Shown here in pieces: positions 48,651-58,142 of a stretch of DNA of 64,000 nt (position 1 is its first letter; each line of letters starts with the position of its first letter). The notes below the pieces were generated by a model. It was not told where the DNA came from. It made no database searches and saw only the letters and a list, made by a program, of their open reading frames with translations. The position numbers were made by a program, and so were the translations under genes. The stretch is from Fremontodendron californicum (Eukaryota > Streptophyta > Magnoliopsida > Malvales > Malvaceae): positions 42,558,814 to 42,622,813 of the forward strand of contig JAULJL010000002.1 in the NCBI GenBank assembly GCA_030761205.1, read 5' to 3'.

Positions 48651-49028
48651 ATGCACCTATTCACAAAGTCTCTTACACAGACGGATGTTCGGAACAGGTT
48701 GGCCGTTCCAACCGCATCTTTACCGCAATTAGGGTTTGCCAATGGCCAAGAAGATCATTACGTGGACTTGCTGGTGAAGGATTCAACTGAAAGAGTGTGG
48801 TGGTTTCGTTGCTCAACTCGGTTGACAGGTAATCATCCAAAACCTTATCTATCTTCGAGCTGGCTCGATTTTGTTCAGAGGAAAGGTCTTAGAATCAATG
48901 ATAGGGTTCATTTCTACAAGGAAGAGGATGAAGCTACCGGAGCTCAGTACCGAATTAAAGTTGAGAGAAACATGTTCCCACTGATGGGACAAGCTATTTG
49001 GGTTGACGTTGAGCAATTGCACCAGTAA
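48651..49028 (+). CDS. Single-domain B3 protein (125 aa)
   Basis: Intronless frame that is almost only a plant B3 DNA-binding domain. It opens LFTKSLTQTDVRNRLAVPT, the B3 first strand and N-arm (F-x-K-x-L-x-x-T-D-V), then VDLLVKDSTERVWWFRCSTR, HPKPYLSSSWLDFVQRKGL, INDRVHFYKEE and finally YRIKVERN. B3 proteins bind DNA in the nucleus; this one has no dimerisation or effector domain, so a microProtein-like or minimal factor is possible (inference). The order RCSTR...HPKP...SSSW is that of a B3 subfamily I recognise. AATAAA lies at 49158-49163. First of four related genes in the next 9 kb. Confidence 0.85.
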   Translation: MHLFTKSLTQTDVRNRLAVPTASLPQLGFANGQEDHYVDLLVKDSTERVWWFRCSTRLTGNHPKPYLSSSWLDFVQRKGLRINDRVHFYKEEDEATGAQYRIKVERNMFPLMGQAIWVDVEQLHQ

Positions 49029-49653
49029 ATTAGCTGCTTGTTGTGTTATTACCTAGGTCTTTCCCTTAAGCATTTCTTACTTATTTTCTTGTTGTCTTCT
49101 GTAATACTAGTATTTGTTGTTTACTTTTAAGTAGTTTTATCCCCATGGGTTTAGTAAAATAAACTTTATATATATAATTATATGTTACAGTTAGATCTTT
49201 TTCATATAATTTTAGATTAGATATATGCGTAATGATTTTGCATGCATGTGTTGTATAGATATTAATTTGTGTATATAACCTAAAAATCTGGAAGATGGAA
49301 GAGAAAAAAGGTACTAATATTATATTGCTAGCAATTTTTTTGGTCCAGAAATAGAAGCGAAGTGTGCATATTATTCTAATTATGACAAATTAAAGAGCAA
49401 CAGAATCGACTAGCATGGAAATTAATGTACCAAAAAGAAGCAATGTTGACAGCTTTTTGGTCCACCAAAATAGTATAAATTATGTTCGGATTTCAAACTA
49501 TATATGGAGTATTTATTTTCTGTTCCATTCAGCTATCCGCATTAATGATTTATGTCATACTCATATTTTTACTAAAAGAACTTGATACTTTAAAAAAAAA
49601 AAAAAAAAAAAATTGAATCGCGGACTATGCAATTTGATTCTGATGCTGCTTAG

Positions 49654-49908
49654 TAAACAGCGTTGAAATGACGACTTTACTTGAACAGAATCTGTTCTGT
49701 AAGCTCGTAACTCCTAGAGTTATAGGAAGACAGGATTTCAAGTCTGGTTGATGAATTTAAACTGTGTGATCAGAGCGTGATTAATGGTCAGGCTATCCCC
49801 CGTTGGATGGCTCTGACCGTATAGGATCGTTCTCAGCTGGCTTGCCTGGGCCCTGACAGGGATGGGCACTCAGTTGTCTGACAGACTTACAATAAACAGC
49901 GTTGAAAT
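49654..49908 (+). mobile_element. SINE-like insertion with perfect 16-bp TSD
   Basis: TAAACAGCGTTGAAAT occurs at 49654-49669 and again, identical, at 49893-49908. The 223 bp between (49670-49892) are GC-richer than the flanks and carry a pol III box-B-like motif, GGATTTCAAGTCTGG, near 49731. No poly(A) tail is seen; the 3' end reads GACAGACTTACAA. A long perfect TSD with a short non-coding insert fits LINE-mobilised SINE integration. Confidence 0.7.
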
Positions 49909-51250
49909 AAAAAAAAATAATTAATTCGAAATAGAAACCGTACCTTTGTTTGTTGAAAAAAAGAAAAGAAAAAGTGAGGGGTGGACTGGAGATGTTGACT
50001 TGGATGATATGAGAGCAGCCGCAATTTGTGTGATATTTTAGTGTAAGGCCCGTTTAGCTTTAGAACCGTTGCGTTTAGCATTAGAAACGAAGCTTTTCAC
50101 CATAATGATAAAATTGATGTGATTTTTTTTTTCTTTTTTCTTTAGCAAAAATTTACTAAAACACTTTCTTATTTGTTATTCACAATAATATCATCAATTA
50201 ATTCTATTTTTTTAATGCAAAAATTAAATATATATATATATATTTATAATATTTATTTGAGAGTATAATAACTATTCATCTTTTTTGAATAAGAATATTT
50301 TTAAAAATGTGTTTTTGTATATTTTTAAATTTAATTTTACAATAATTTATATTAATTATTTAAAAAATATTTTAAATTTATTTTTTGATATATCTTAATA
50401 TTAATTTTCTTAAATAGTACTAAAATATTTTATCTTTTAAGATTATGTCTGTTTTAAACATTTTAATTTTTCATAAAAAAAAAATTCAACAATGCCAAAC
50501 ACATAAAAATTTTAAATTGTAGATTTTTACGATAATTTTTCATAATAACTTTAAAACGCATTTTTTTCTAAACTAGTTATTCTTAACAACAATACCAAAT
50601 ATTTTTAATTGTACGTCTTTTGTCTGCGCAATATATAAAATTCTTTTTGTAAGCTTCTAACTACGACCAAAGTAACGAGGCCAGACTCCTAACATCACAC
50701 CATTGTCGCAAGCAAAACAAAAACGTTAGATTTCTACCGGTGAAGCATCAATTTAAAATTAATTAATTATATAAAATATATATATATATATAAAATTATA
50801 GACAATTTAGGATTTAATATCATTTTAATAGATTTCATCACATATAAACGTAAACAAAGAAACCTATCTATTAATAAACTTTAAAAAAATAACAGACTTG
50901 AGTAACATATAAGAATAACATAACAGAATTTGAACTCTAATATCATATTAAATATTTAATTTAAAATCAATTAAAAATATATGAAAAAACTCAACTTAAA
51001 TATAAAACCATAAGTAATTCAAAATTTAACCAATATAAAATATATAATACTACTTTAACAATCATATTTATTATTGATTCTCATATAAAATTCATAGACT
51101 TTTTGATTTGTAAATCAAAGAATGAAATGACAGTCCAATAAACTATAGAATTGAATTTCCAAATAATTAACGTGAGTCTGGTTTATTAGAAGAACCGATA
51201 ACAATAGAGTAGCAGCACGATTCGTTTGGAACTAAACCGCGCTATAATCA
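49909..51250. other. Intergenic, no gene seen
   Basis: Very AT-rich from 50100 on, with (TA)n runs near 50230 and 50780. No coding character. Confidence 0.45.
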
Positions 51251-51272
51251 GAGAACCAGAAAAAGTTGCTGT

Positions 51273-51281
51273 CTATATAAA
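51273..51281 (+). promoter_or_regulatory. TATA box of the second B3-like gene
   Basis: GTCTATATAAATG about 95 nt before the ATG at 51373. Confidence 0.6.
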
Positions 51282-51372
51282 TGAAGTACTTGCTGTTTAG
51301 TTCTCTCCCACAGAAAAAGATTCTCAAATTTACAACCTTAATAGTATCAAAGCTACGTACAGAATCACAGCT

Positions 51373-51678
51373 ATGGCTATTTTCTCAAAGACACTTGAGG
51401 GAGATGATATCAATCAACTGACAATAACTGGGACATTTAGTTCCGAACCATTTCCCTCTGGGCCAATGAAGGTTATAGACGAACAGGGATCGTCATGGAA
51501 GTTCGATTACAAGATTAAATCGAGAAACAAACGGGTCTTGTCAGGTCATCATTGGGTGCAATTCCTTGAAAACAATGGCGTTCAAGTTGGTGATACGGTC
51601 GCTATTCACTACAATAATGAAACCTGGTGCTCTGCCTCTAACGCAGACTACAAAATGGAAGTAATCAAAAGACGCTAA
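51373..51678 (+). CDS. Single-domain B3-like protein (101 aa)
   Basis: Intronless. Begins MAIFSKTLEGDDINQLTITG, matching the B3 opening F-x-K-x-L-x-x-(S/D)-D, then VIDEQGSSWKFDY, LSGHHWVQFLENNGVQVGD and TVAIHYNNE, and ends YKMEVIKRR. This is the whole order of a B3 beta-barrel and nothing else. The TATA box and a short 5' UTR support expression. It is more divergent from the 48651 gene than the 53955/57101 pair are from each other. DNA binding is likely but unproven. Confidence 0.75.
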   Translation: MAIFSKTLEGDDINQLTITGTFSSEPFPSGPMKVIDEQGSSWKFDYKIKSRNKRVLSGHHWVQFLENNGVQVGDTVAIHYNNETWCSASNADYKMEVIKRR

Positions 51679-51999
51679 ACAAAAATTAGATCAATAGAAA
51701 GATTATGTCATCACTCTTTTAAAATTACTCCATCTTAGTTCAGAACTCTCTATAGCCTAAATAATTTGTTACCAAATGTTGTGTAATAGGGTGTTGCTAT
51801 ATTTTCTCAAGTCATTCTCTACGTACTACACTATTATAACATTTAATATTATTAATTATTATTATTATTATTATTATTTATGAACTGGTTTTTACTTTTT
51901 ACTTTTTTATCATATATATAATTATAATTTCGCTTGTATGATATATTTATTTTTCAGCCAAGGTCAAAATGTATTAAGAGTTTATTTGTTGTGCTTCAC

Positions 52000-52435
52000 A
52001 TGGTTGAAAAAATTGGACTGGAGATCAAATTGGTTAGCCCTTCGATTCTCGATTCAATCGGTTGAACCAATTGGATTGGTTGAGTACTTTAAATAAGATT
52101 TTTAAATATTTTAAAAATAATTTTAATATTAAATAAATATTAAATATAGTAAATAATTAATAAAAATAAGCATTTAACTTAGTGATATGGTTTTTAGTAT
52201 AATTTTAAGAGGTTATGTGTTCAAATCTTATAACTTACAAAAAATATTTTTGAAAAAAATAATTCAAAAAATAAAAAACGGTTTTTTTCCCATTTTTTCA
52301 ATTTTTTATCGGTTGAATCAGTTTTTGACCGATTCAATTAAATCCGGTTTTATTATACCCGCCGGATCGGATAGGCCAACGATTCCCGATTCAACCGATC
52401 CGACCGGTCGATCCAGTCCAATTTTTTATTCAATG
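52000..52435. mobile_element. Mutator-like MITE with perfect 9-bp TSD
   Basis: ATGGTTGAAAAAATTGGACTGG at the left pairs with CCAGTCCAATTTTTTATTCAATG at the right. GTGCTTCAC stands on both sides (51991-51999 and 52436-52444), a perfect 9-bp TSD, the length made by Mutator-type elements. Inner pairs include GATTCAATCGGTTGAACC and GGTTGAATCAG. Non-coding. Confidence 0.8.
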
Positions 52436-52444
52436 GTGCTTCAC

Positions 52445-53084
52445 TTAATTTATATCATTCAGCTCAAAATTAACTAAAAAAATTGAATTAAGAGTATTTA
52501 TTATCCTCTTATGCTATATATTTGCAAATAATTAAAACTTCAAAATTGAAAGTATCAATTAATTTCTTGGGTCTATGTGAGCCTGCTGTTGGTTTTTTCT
52601 TATGTACTACCTTTATTTCTAATAAAATTCCTTAACTTAGTCAAAAAAAAAGTTTATTGGTCATTAAACTTCATGCTTAGGAATGAGGTTTATATTTTTT
52701 ATTTTTGTTTCGTGTGGTTAGTAACATATTTAGAAAATGATTGATTAAACCATATCTAAAAATGTTTAATTTAAGAGATCTAAATCTTAAACTTTAAGCC
52801 TTTATCTATCCCCATGCTCCTTAACCCACCACTTGAAGTCTAGAACTAAGGCCAAATTTGTAAGTTTTTTTAATCGAATAAAGAGAAATTATTTCATTTA
52901 TTGTTGGGAAAAATTTTAAATTCTACAAGGGAGATTAATATAAGATATATAACGCATATCTTTAAAATATATTTTAAAAACAAATAAGATATATATAAAT
53001 TTTTTAACTTAATTTATAAAATTAAAAAAACTCCACTATCATTATATTAAATACCAACTCATCAAACAAATGAAAAACAAGGAA
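52445..53084. other. Intergenic, no gene seen
   Basis: AT-rich, no conserved frame and no clear transposon ends. Confidence 0.4.
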
Positions 53085-53599
53085 AAAAAATAATGTAAAA
53101 GTAGTCGCACGACCTTCTGTTGACTTTTCAACATGTTCCCGATAACAAATGAAATCACCAGCTGGGACAATCGAACATTCTACCTCTAACCAAAATAAAA
53201 AAAGAAAACCAATTGCTTAAGTCAAACTAATGAAATCTCAAGCAAGCTAGCGAGCGGTCAAGTTTACAAAGAAAATTGTCTTCACATGACAGCTCGCGTA
53301 CAAAATGAACATAATGATCCTAATCAGTTTTTAAGTAGAATCCCATTTTTATATAATAATAATAAAATTGAAGTTATGACTGGGATTTTCTTTTTCAGAT
53401 GTTTATCTAGTTCAAAACTTTTCATCTTTGGAGTGAAAAAGCTGCGCAATAATTTGGGCCAAAAAAGATAAATTGCGCGATCATTGAACAAAATTTGATG
53501 ACACTCTGTTGTTTTACCTAGTTTATCATGCCAGATATGTATGAAAACTTTAAGTTTGTGCATCAAGTTTTCTTGCAATAACAAACAAACACAAAGAAG

Positions 53600-53638
53600 A
53601 TATATATTATATTAATATATATATATATATATATATGC
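53600..53638. repeat. (AT)n microsatellite
   Basis: TATATATTATATTAATATATATATATATATATATAT-type run; absent from the second copy of the duplication. Confidence 0.8.
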
Positions 53639-53704
53639 ACGAAACATTTTGGAAAACATTCGACTTCGAAGAATGTCGGAAGATTTAAGCCTTTTCTCGC
53701 GATA
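53638..53704 (+). promoter_or_regulatory. Conserved promoter block with CATTC-CTTCGAAG-GAATG motif, copy A
   Basis: GCACGAAACATTTTGGAAAA followed by CATTCGACTTCGAAGAATG and CCTTTTCTCGCGATA is almost identical to 56859-56933, while flanks on both sides have drifted. It ends about 75 bp before the TATA box. Outer arms CATTC/GAATG and an inner CTTCGAAG palindrome suggest a protein-binding site (inference). Confidence 0.5.
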
Positions 53705-53779
53705 ATAATATCATATTTTAAATGGGTTTAATTTAATTTTTTTTCTTTGTTTCTTCGAGTAAGTAAAGTTGTTTCACTC

Positions 53780-53787
53780 TATATAAA
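53780..53787 (+). promoter_or_regulatory. TATA box of the third B3-like gene
   Basis: CTCTATATAAACCCCC, at the same relative place as CCCTATATAAACCC in the second copy. Confidence 0.65.
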
Positions 53788-53882
53788 CCCCCTCCGATTG
53801 GGGTACAAACTTCACATACAGAAAGCTTGATCAGTGCAATCAAATTACAATCTTCAAAGGGCTTAATTAGTTTGTGAAGTGT

Positions 53883-53937
<55 letters not shown>
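53883..53937 (+). repeat. (CT)n(TA)n compound microsatellite in the 5' UTR
   Basis: About 12 CT units followed by about 15 TA units end 18 nt before the ATG at 53955. The other copy of the duplication has no such repeat, so it expanded after the duplication. Confidence 0.9.
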
Positions 53938-53939
<2 letters not shown>

Positions 53940-53954
53940 ATTTGGGGAGCAGAA

Positions 53955-54230
53955 ATGGGGCAGATCTTGCAAATCAATCTTGCGGGAAACAATGAAGTAA
54001 AGCTGCGGTTTACCTATGATGGCAACGAACTCCCTGGTGATTCAAGCGTTTTGAGCGTTACAGATGGAACCGGAGGATGGTGGAACTTTAATTGCCAGAG
54101 TGAAAGAGGCAACTGGTTCTCCATCAGCGGTTCTGGGTGGAAGGGTTTTGCTAAAACCAGGATTAATGCTATGATCACTCTTTCCAAAGAAGAGGGTGAG
54201 AACTTCTACAGAATTAGGGTGAGGAAGTGA
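53955..54230 (+). CDS. Minimal B3-like protein (91 aa), copy A
   Basis: Intronless. I start at MGQILQINLAGNNEV rather than at the in-frame ATG at 53874, because that extension only translates the CT/TA microsatellite. The order LRFTYDG, SSVLSVTDGTGGWWNFNC, WFSISGSGWKGFA, TLSKEEGENFYRIRVRK parallels the 48651 B3 protein (V-x-D-x-T...WWxFxC...SSW...F...KEE...YRIKV). The B3 N-arm signature F-x-K-x-L-x-x-T-D is lost. By hand count about 53 of 90 aligned residues equal copy B. The fold is inferred to be B3-like; DNA binding is doubtful. AATAAA at 54297-54302. Confidence 0.7.
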   Translation: MGQILQINLAGNNEVKLRFTYDGNELPGDSSVLSVTDGTGGWWNFNCQSERGNWFSISGSGWKGFAKTRINAMITLSKEEGENFYRIRVRK

Positions 54231-54480
54231 GCTTGATCGATCAAACCGTCCTAGTTGTTTGTTTGTTTTTTTTCTTTCTTTTATTACCATATTATGAATA
54301 AAGCCGCAAGATCAAGTGGCACTAGTTTCTGTAAGTCAGTAAGGTTCTAGGTATTAAGAATCTATCTCCTTTGTATCTCGTTTTTTTTAGAAAATGTTTT
54401 TGTATTTTTCAAATATTAGTACTGTTTAATTAGTATATGTTCTTTCCATAAATTTTTTTTTTTAAAAAGAGTACAATCTT

Positions 54481-55620
54481 AAAGAATGCAATAGTTTGTG
54501 TAAGTGATCAGCATGGGAAAAAATACAATATTTCTTCAAGAAAAAAAAAAAAGAAAAAAGAAAGAAAGAAAGAGTACAATCTTGTCAATGCGCCATTGTA
54601 ACTTTGTATGAGAACGTTTTCTAACTTCAACAATTGTAAAACTAATCAATTCAAAAATATTGAAATGTCTTATATTTAAGTTAGTGAATTTGGATATAAT
54701 AATTGAATTAAAAATAAATTATGCCAAATTAAAATGTCAAGATAGTTAATCCAATATTTATTTTTCCAAAAAAGATGATTTATATGAAATTCTTATTAAT
54801 TCAATATCCGAATTAATTGATCCATGTATTTTTTTTTGGTGTGCAAGATTGGTTTTCCAACTTGATCTTGATAAACCATCAGGACATACAAAAAGAAAAT
54901 CATCAATACTAACATAGTAAATGATGGATTTTAGACATTTTCTCTAAAGTTTTCAAATTTTAGAGAGGGCCTTAATTCAGCTTATTGACTCAAAAAGGAT
55001 AAAATCACCCAAAAAAACAATAAAAACACATTAGGTGATTGTATGATACTTGATTAATTTCTGATTAATTTCTTTAGCGAGATGGATTTAAACTTTTAAT
55101 TAATTTCATTAAGATTAAGAAATGAAATTGTCAATCGGCTGGTCGTCAATTAGAACTTCCATTTCAAACAAGAAAAAAGAAAATATATAATAAAGAAATA
55201 AAAATCTATTGCTTGATAGTTGCTAGATATCAAGATATGGTCGTCTCTCACTCCCTCAAAGGCATACCACACGTGATTTGCAGGCAATGACAGCGGCGCT
55301 AGAAACTAAAAAAGAGAAAACCTGTTTAGATTCTGAGGTAACCGTACATCATTGTCGCAAAAATCCTTCAACTAATTAATTAAACAATTAGTTTTATTAA
55401 TGGTTGGAGAATAAACAATTAATTCAATCGTGACCCACACATACAATGAATCAACCAATATTTAACATATATATTAATTAAAAAAAGTCGAAAGATTAAA
55501 TTCTTCTTTGAGCAACGCCTTTTTCGGCAAGACTATGTCGGATTCAAAACAAATTCAAGTCTTGAATTTTTGTTTTATTCTTATAGTTATACATGTATAT
55601 CTAGCTAGCAGGCAGCAGCT
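54481..55620. other. Intergenic, no gene seen
   Basis: AT-rich DNA between the two duplication copies; only low-complexity A-rich tracts are noted (near 54540). Confidence 0.4.
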
Positions 55621-55624
55621 TTGT

Positions 55625-55765
55625 TCTCTTTTCACCAAATACTTGGACCAAACCTTGCGCGATCTAGCAATCCCAATTATATTTATGGATTTTCGGTTAT
55701 ATGGTTTGACAAAGCAATTAAGTAGCTTTCATCTTGAGTGGCTATTAGGATTTTCAAATGGGTAA
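55625..55765 (+). pseudogene. Probable relic of a further B3 gene
   Basis: SLFTKYLDQTLRDLAIP resembles the start of the 48651 protein (LFTKSLTQTDVRNRLAVP): 9 of the first 14-16 positions agree when a one-residue gap is allowed. After it the frame goes on only to a stop after LLGFSNG, without the rest of the domain. No start codon or promoter of its own is evident. It could be chance similarity, but its place between two B3-like genes supports a relic. Confidence 0.4.
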
Positions 55766-56364
55766 GTAATGTTACATAACATTTATTTGCGTGGTTTATG
55801 AGGTCATTTAAAAAATCGCCTTCTAAATAAGTCAAAGCTATATATATATATATATATATATATTGTTAGTGTAATAAATGTATAGTCAACTGCAGTTATT
55901 AAAATAAATTAATTTTTATTGTAGTAATATTAAGGATTAGTGTTACGGTATGATTATGATATTATATTGTAATTATTATAGGTGGTGATTTTTTTTTAAT
56001 TGACAAGAATCCTTCTTTTTATATAAGATATTTTTGTATAAAATTTTACATAATTTGGAATATAAAAATTTTATTTTTTGTAATATTTTATCAGAGTCAG
56101 GTTGTCTAGTTTTAGAATATATATTATTTTATTTAAGTGTAAGATTTTATTTAAAAAAATTTAAATAAAATCTAAATGAAGGTTTATTAGAAGTTTAAGG
56201 ACTTATGAGTTATGAGTATTTTACTCAGAAATGTAGGTGGTGATGTAATAATTAGGACTTATTGACCTTTTAATTTATTTTTTTTTAAAAAGGAAAAAGA
56301 GAGAAAAGTTAAAGAAAGAAATCATGCAAAATGAAATCAAACGAATAGCGAACAAGAAAAATAA
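55766..56364. other. Intergenic, no gene seen
   Basis: AT-rich, with a (TA)n run at about 55842-55862. No coding character. Confidence 0.4.
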
Positions 56365-56858
56365 AATTAAAAAAATAGTTGCACGACCTTCTGTTGAGTT
56401 TTCAAATGTTGCCTTATTACAAATGAAATTGCCAGCTATCGAACATTCTACCTGATTTTAATCTTTTAAAGGAAAAAAAAAAAAACGATCGCATCAGTCA
56501 AACTCGCGCGTGATCTCTCAAGCAAGCTAGCGAACGATCACGTTTAGAAAGAAATTTGCTTAGCATCTTGCGTACAAAATGAACATAACGATCCTAATCA
56601 GTTTAGTAGAATCCCTTTTTTTTATACCAAAATTGAACTTATGTCTGGGATTTGTGTCGTATGTTTGTCAAGTTCAAAACTCTTCTTTATTGGTGTGAAA
56701 AAGCAGCTCAACAATTTGGGCCAAAAACGACAAGTTGCGCAATCATCAAACCAGTTCTTCTAAGTTGTTTGACCTAGCTAGTTTATCATGCGCCAGATAA
56801 GGTTGTGCATAAAGTTTTCTCGCAATAACAAACACTAACAAAATAGAAATCTTTATAT

Positions 56859-56933
56859 GCACGAAACATTTTGGAAAACATTCGACTTCGAAGAATGTCG
56901 AAAGATTTTAGCCTTTTCTCGCGATATTATAAT
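56859..56933 (+). promoter_or_regulatory. Conserved promoter block, copy B
   Basis: Carries CATTCGACTTCGAAGAATG at 56879-56897 within the block shared with 53638-53704, ending about 40 bp before the TATA box at 56971. Confidence 0.5.
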
Positions 56934-56970
56934 TTTCTTTGTTTGCTCGAGTAAGTAAAGCTGCTTGCCC

Positions 56971-56978
56971 TATATAAA
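56971..56978 (+). promoter_or_regulatory. TATA box of the fourth B3-like gene
   Basis: CCCTATATAAACCC, 130 nt before the ATG at 57101. Confidence 0.65.
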
Positions 56979-57100
56979 CCCTTGATCCGAATGGAGGGAC
57001 AAACTACTTCACATAGAGAGAGCTTGATAAGTGCAATCAGATTACAATCTTCTAAGGGCTATAAGTTTCTAAAGCGTTCTATTCTACTTGGGTAGCAGAA

Positions 57101-57373
57101 ATGTCGGAGATCGTACGAGTCAATCTTTCAGGACACCATGAAGCAAATTTGAGGTTTCCTTATCATGGTGATGCACTCCGTCGTGGTTCAAGTGTTTTGG
57201 TGGTTACAGACGGGTCTCAGTCGTGGAAGTTCAATTGCAAGAGTGAAGGAGACAACTTGTTCTCCATCAGTGGTAGTGAGTGGAGGCGTTTTGCTGGACC
57301 CAGGATGAATACTATGGTCACTCTTTCCAAAGAAGAGGGTGAGGACTTCTACAGAGTCAGAGTGAGGCAGTGA
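57101..57373 (+). CDS. Minimal B3-like protein (90 aa), copy B
   Basis: Intronless partner of the 53955 gene. Reads MSEIVRVNLSGHHEANLRF, SSVLVVTDGSQSWKFNC, FSISGSEWRRFAG, VTLSKEEGEDFYRVRVRQ. The conserved core (VTDGS-W-FNC, FSISGS-W--FA, LSKEEGE-FYR-RV) is kept while loops and the N-terminus vary, which suggests both copies stayed under selection for protein function rather than decaying. It has a clean TATA box and AATAAA at 57456-57461. The B3 N-arm motif is missing, as in copy A. Confidence 0.72.
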   Translation: MSEIVRVNLSGHHEANLRFPYHGDALRRGSSVLVVTDGSQSWKFNCKSEGDNLFSISGSEWRRFAGPRMNTMVTLSKEEGEDFYRVRVRQ

Positions 57374-57669
57374 GCTTGATAAACGTCTAGAAATTAAGAA
57401 ACCCTTCAGTTTTAGACGTCCTAGTTCTTTGCCTTTTCTTTATTACCTTATTATGAATAAAGCTGCAAGATCAAGTATATATGCATATGGCACTAGTTTG
57501 TGGGTACTTTCTAAGTAATTGTAAGGTTATAGCTAGGGTGTGTTAGCAATAGCCTGCTAGGAATTAAGTTTCTATCTGCTTTGTATTTTTTTTAGAAAAT
57601 GCTTTTGCGTTTTTCAAGCATTTGTACTGTTTAATTAATTAATGTTATATATTACTTAATTACGTACGA

Positions 57670-57695
57670 GTTTATATATATATATATATATATAA
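57670..57695. repeat. (TA)n microsatellite
   Basis: Short TA run followed by an A tract. Confidence 0.8.
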
Positions 57696-57886
57696 AAAAA
57701 AACCTATTTGCCTTTGCTTTTAGGGTTTTTCTTTTTCCTATTAGCCAATCAATAATCATTGATCACTATTTTGCACTTCTCTTGATGCCAAGTTATAATT
57801 AATTTCAAGGTTTTCATATTGAATTCTGATCATGTTTTATGATGGACATGATGAGCTCGCTTGTTTTCTTTTCGGGAGCTTATGAA

Positions 57887-58134
57887 TAGAGGTATTCATG
57901 GGCCGGGCTGCGGTTGGATTTTTTTTCAAATTCATTGTCATGAGCTCGAATTTACTATTCATATATATAAAATATTATTTTTTATTTTTTTATATATTTT
58001 TATAATTAAAATAAAATAAAATTATTATAATACAAACAACACTGTTCTGAGCCGATCTGGATCAAAAAAATTTTGTTTAACCTTGCCCAATATGGATCGG
58101 GTCGGACGAGCTGCCCAGCGCGTGAGCAAATCTA
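57887..58134. mobile_element. hAT-like element with perfect 8-bp TSD
   Basis: TAGAGGTATTCATGGGCCGG at the left and CGCGTGAGCAAATCTA at the right are degenerate inverted ends. CTTATGAA stands at both sides (57879-57886 and 58135-58142), a perfect 8-bp TSD. Just 248 bp, no gene. Confidence 0.75.
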
Positions 58135-58142
58135 CTTATGAA

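Larger units (their letters stand above)
53085..54480 (+). repeat. Segmental duplication, copy A (with B3-like gene 53955)
   Basis: Matches 56365-57620 along its length: GCACGACCTTCTGTTGA (53107 and 56381), ACAAAATGAACATAA, TTGGGCCAAAAA, the GCACGAAACATTTTGG promoter block, the TATA region, the coding frame, and 3' UTR blocks ATTATGAATAAAGC and GCAAGATCAAGT. Differences and small indels are scattered throughout, so the duplication is not recent. Confidence 0.85.
56365..57620 (+). repeat. Segmental duplication, copy B (with B3-like gene 57101)
   Basis: Partner of 53085-54480, offset by about 3.2 kb. Promoter, coding and 3' UTR blocks align in the same order. Confidence 0.85.

Noticed and set aside
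53874..53954. 27-residue extension of the 53955 gene
   Set aside because: Encodes only the CT/TA microsatellite (Ser-Leu and Tyr-Ile repeats); copy B has no such extension.
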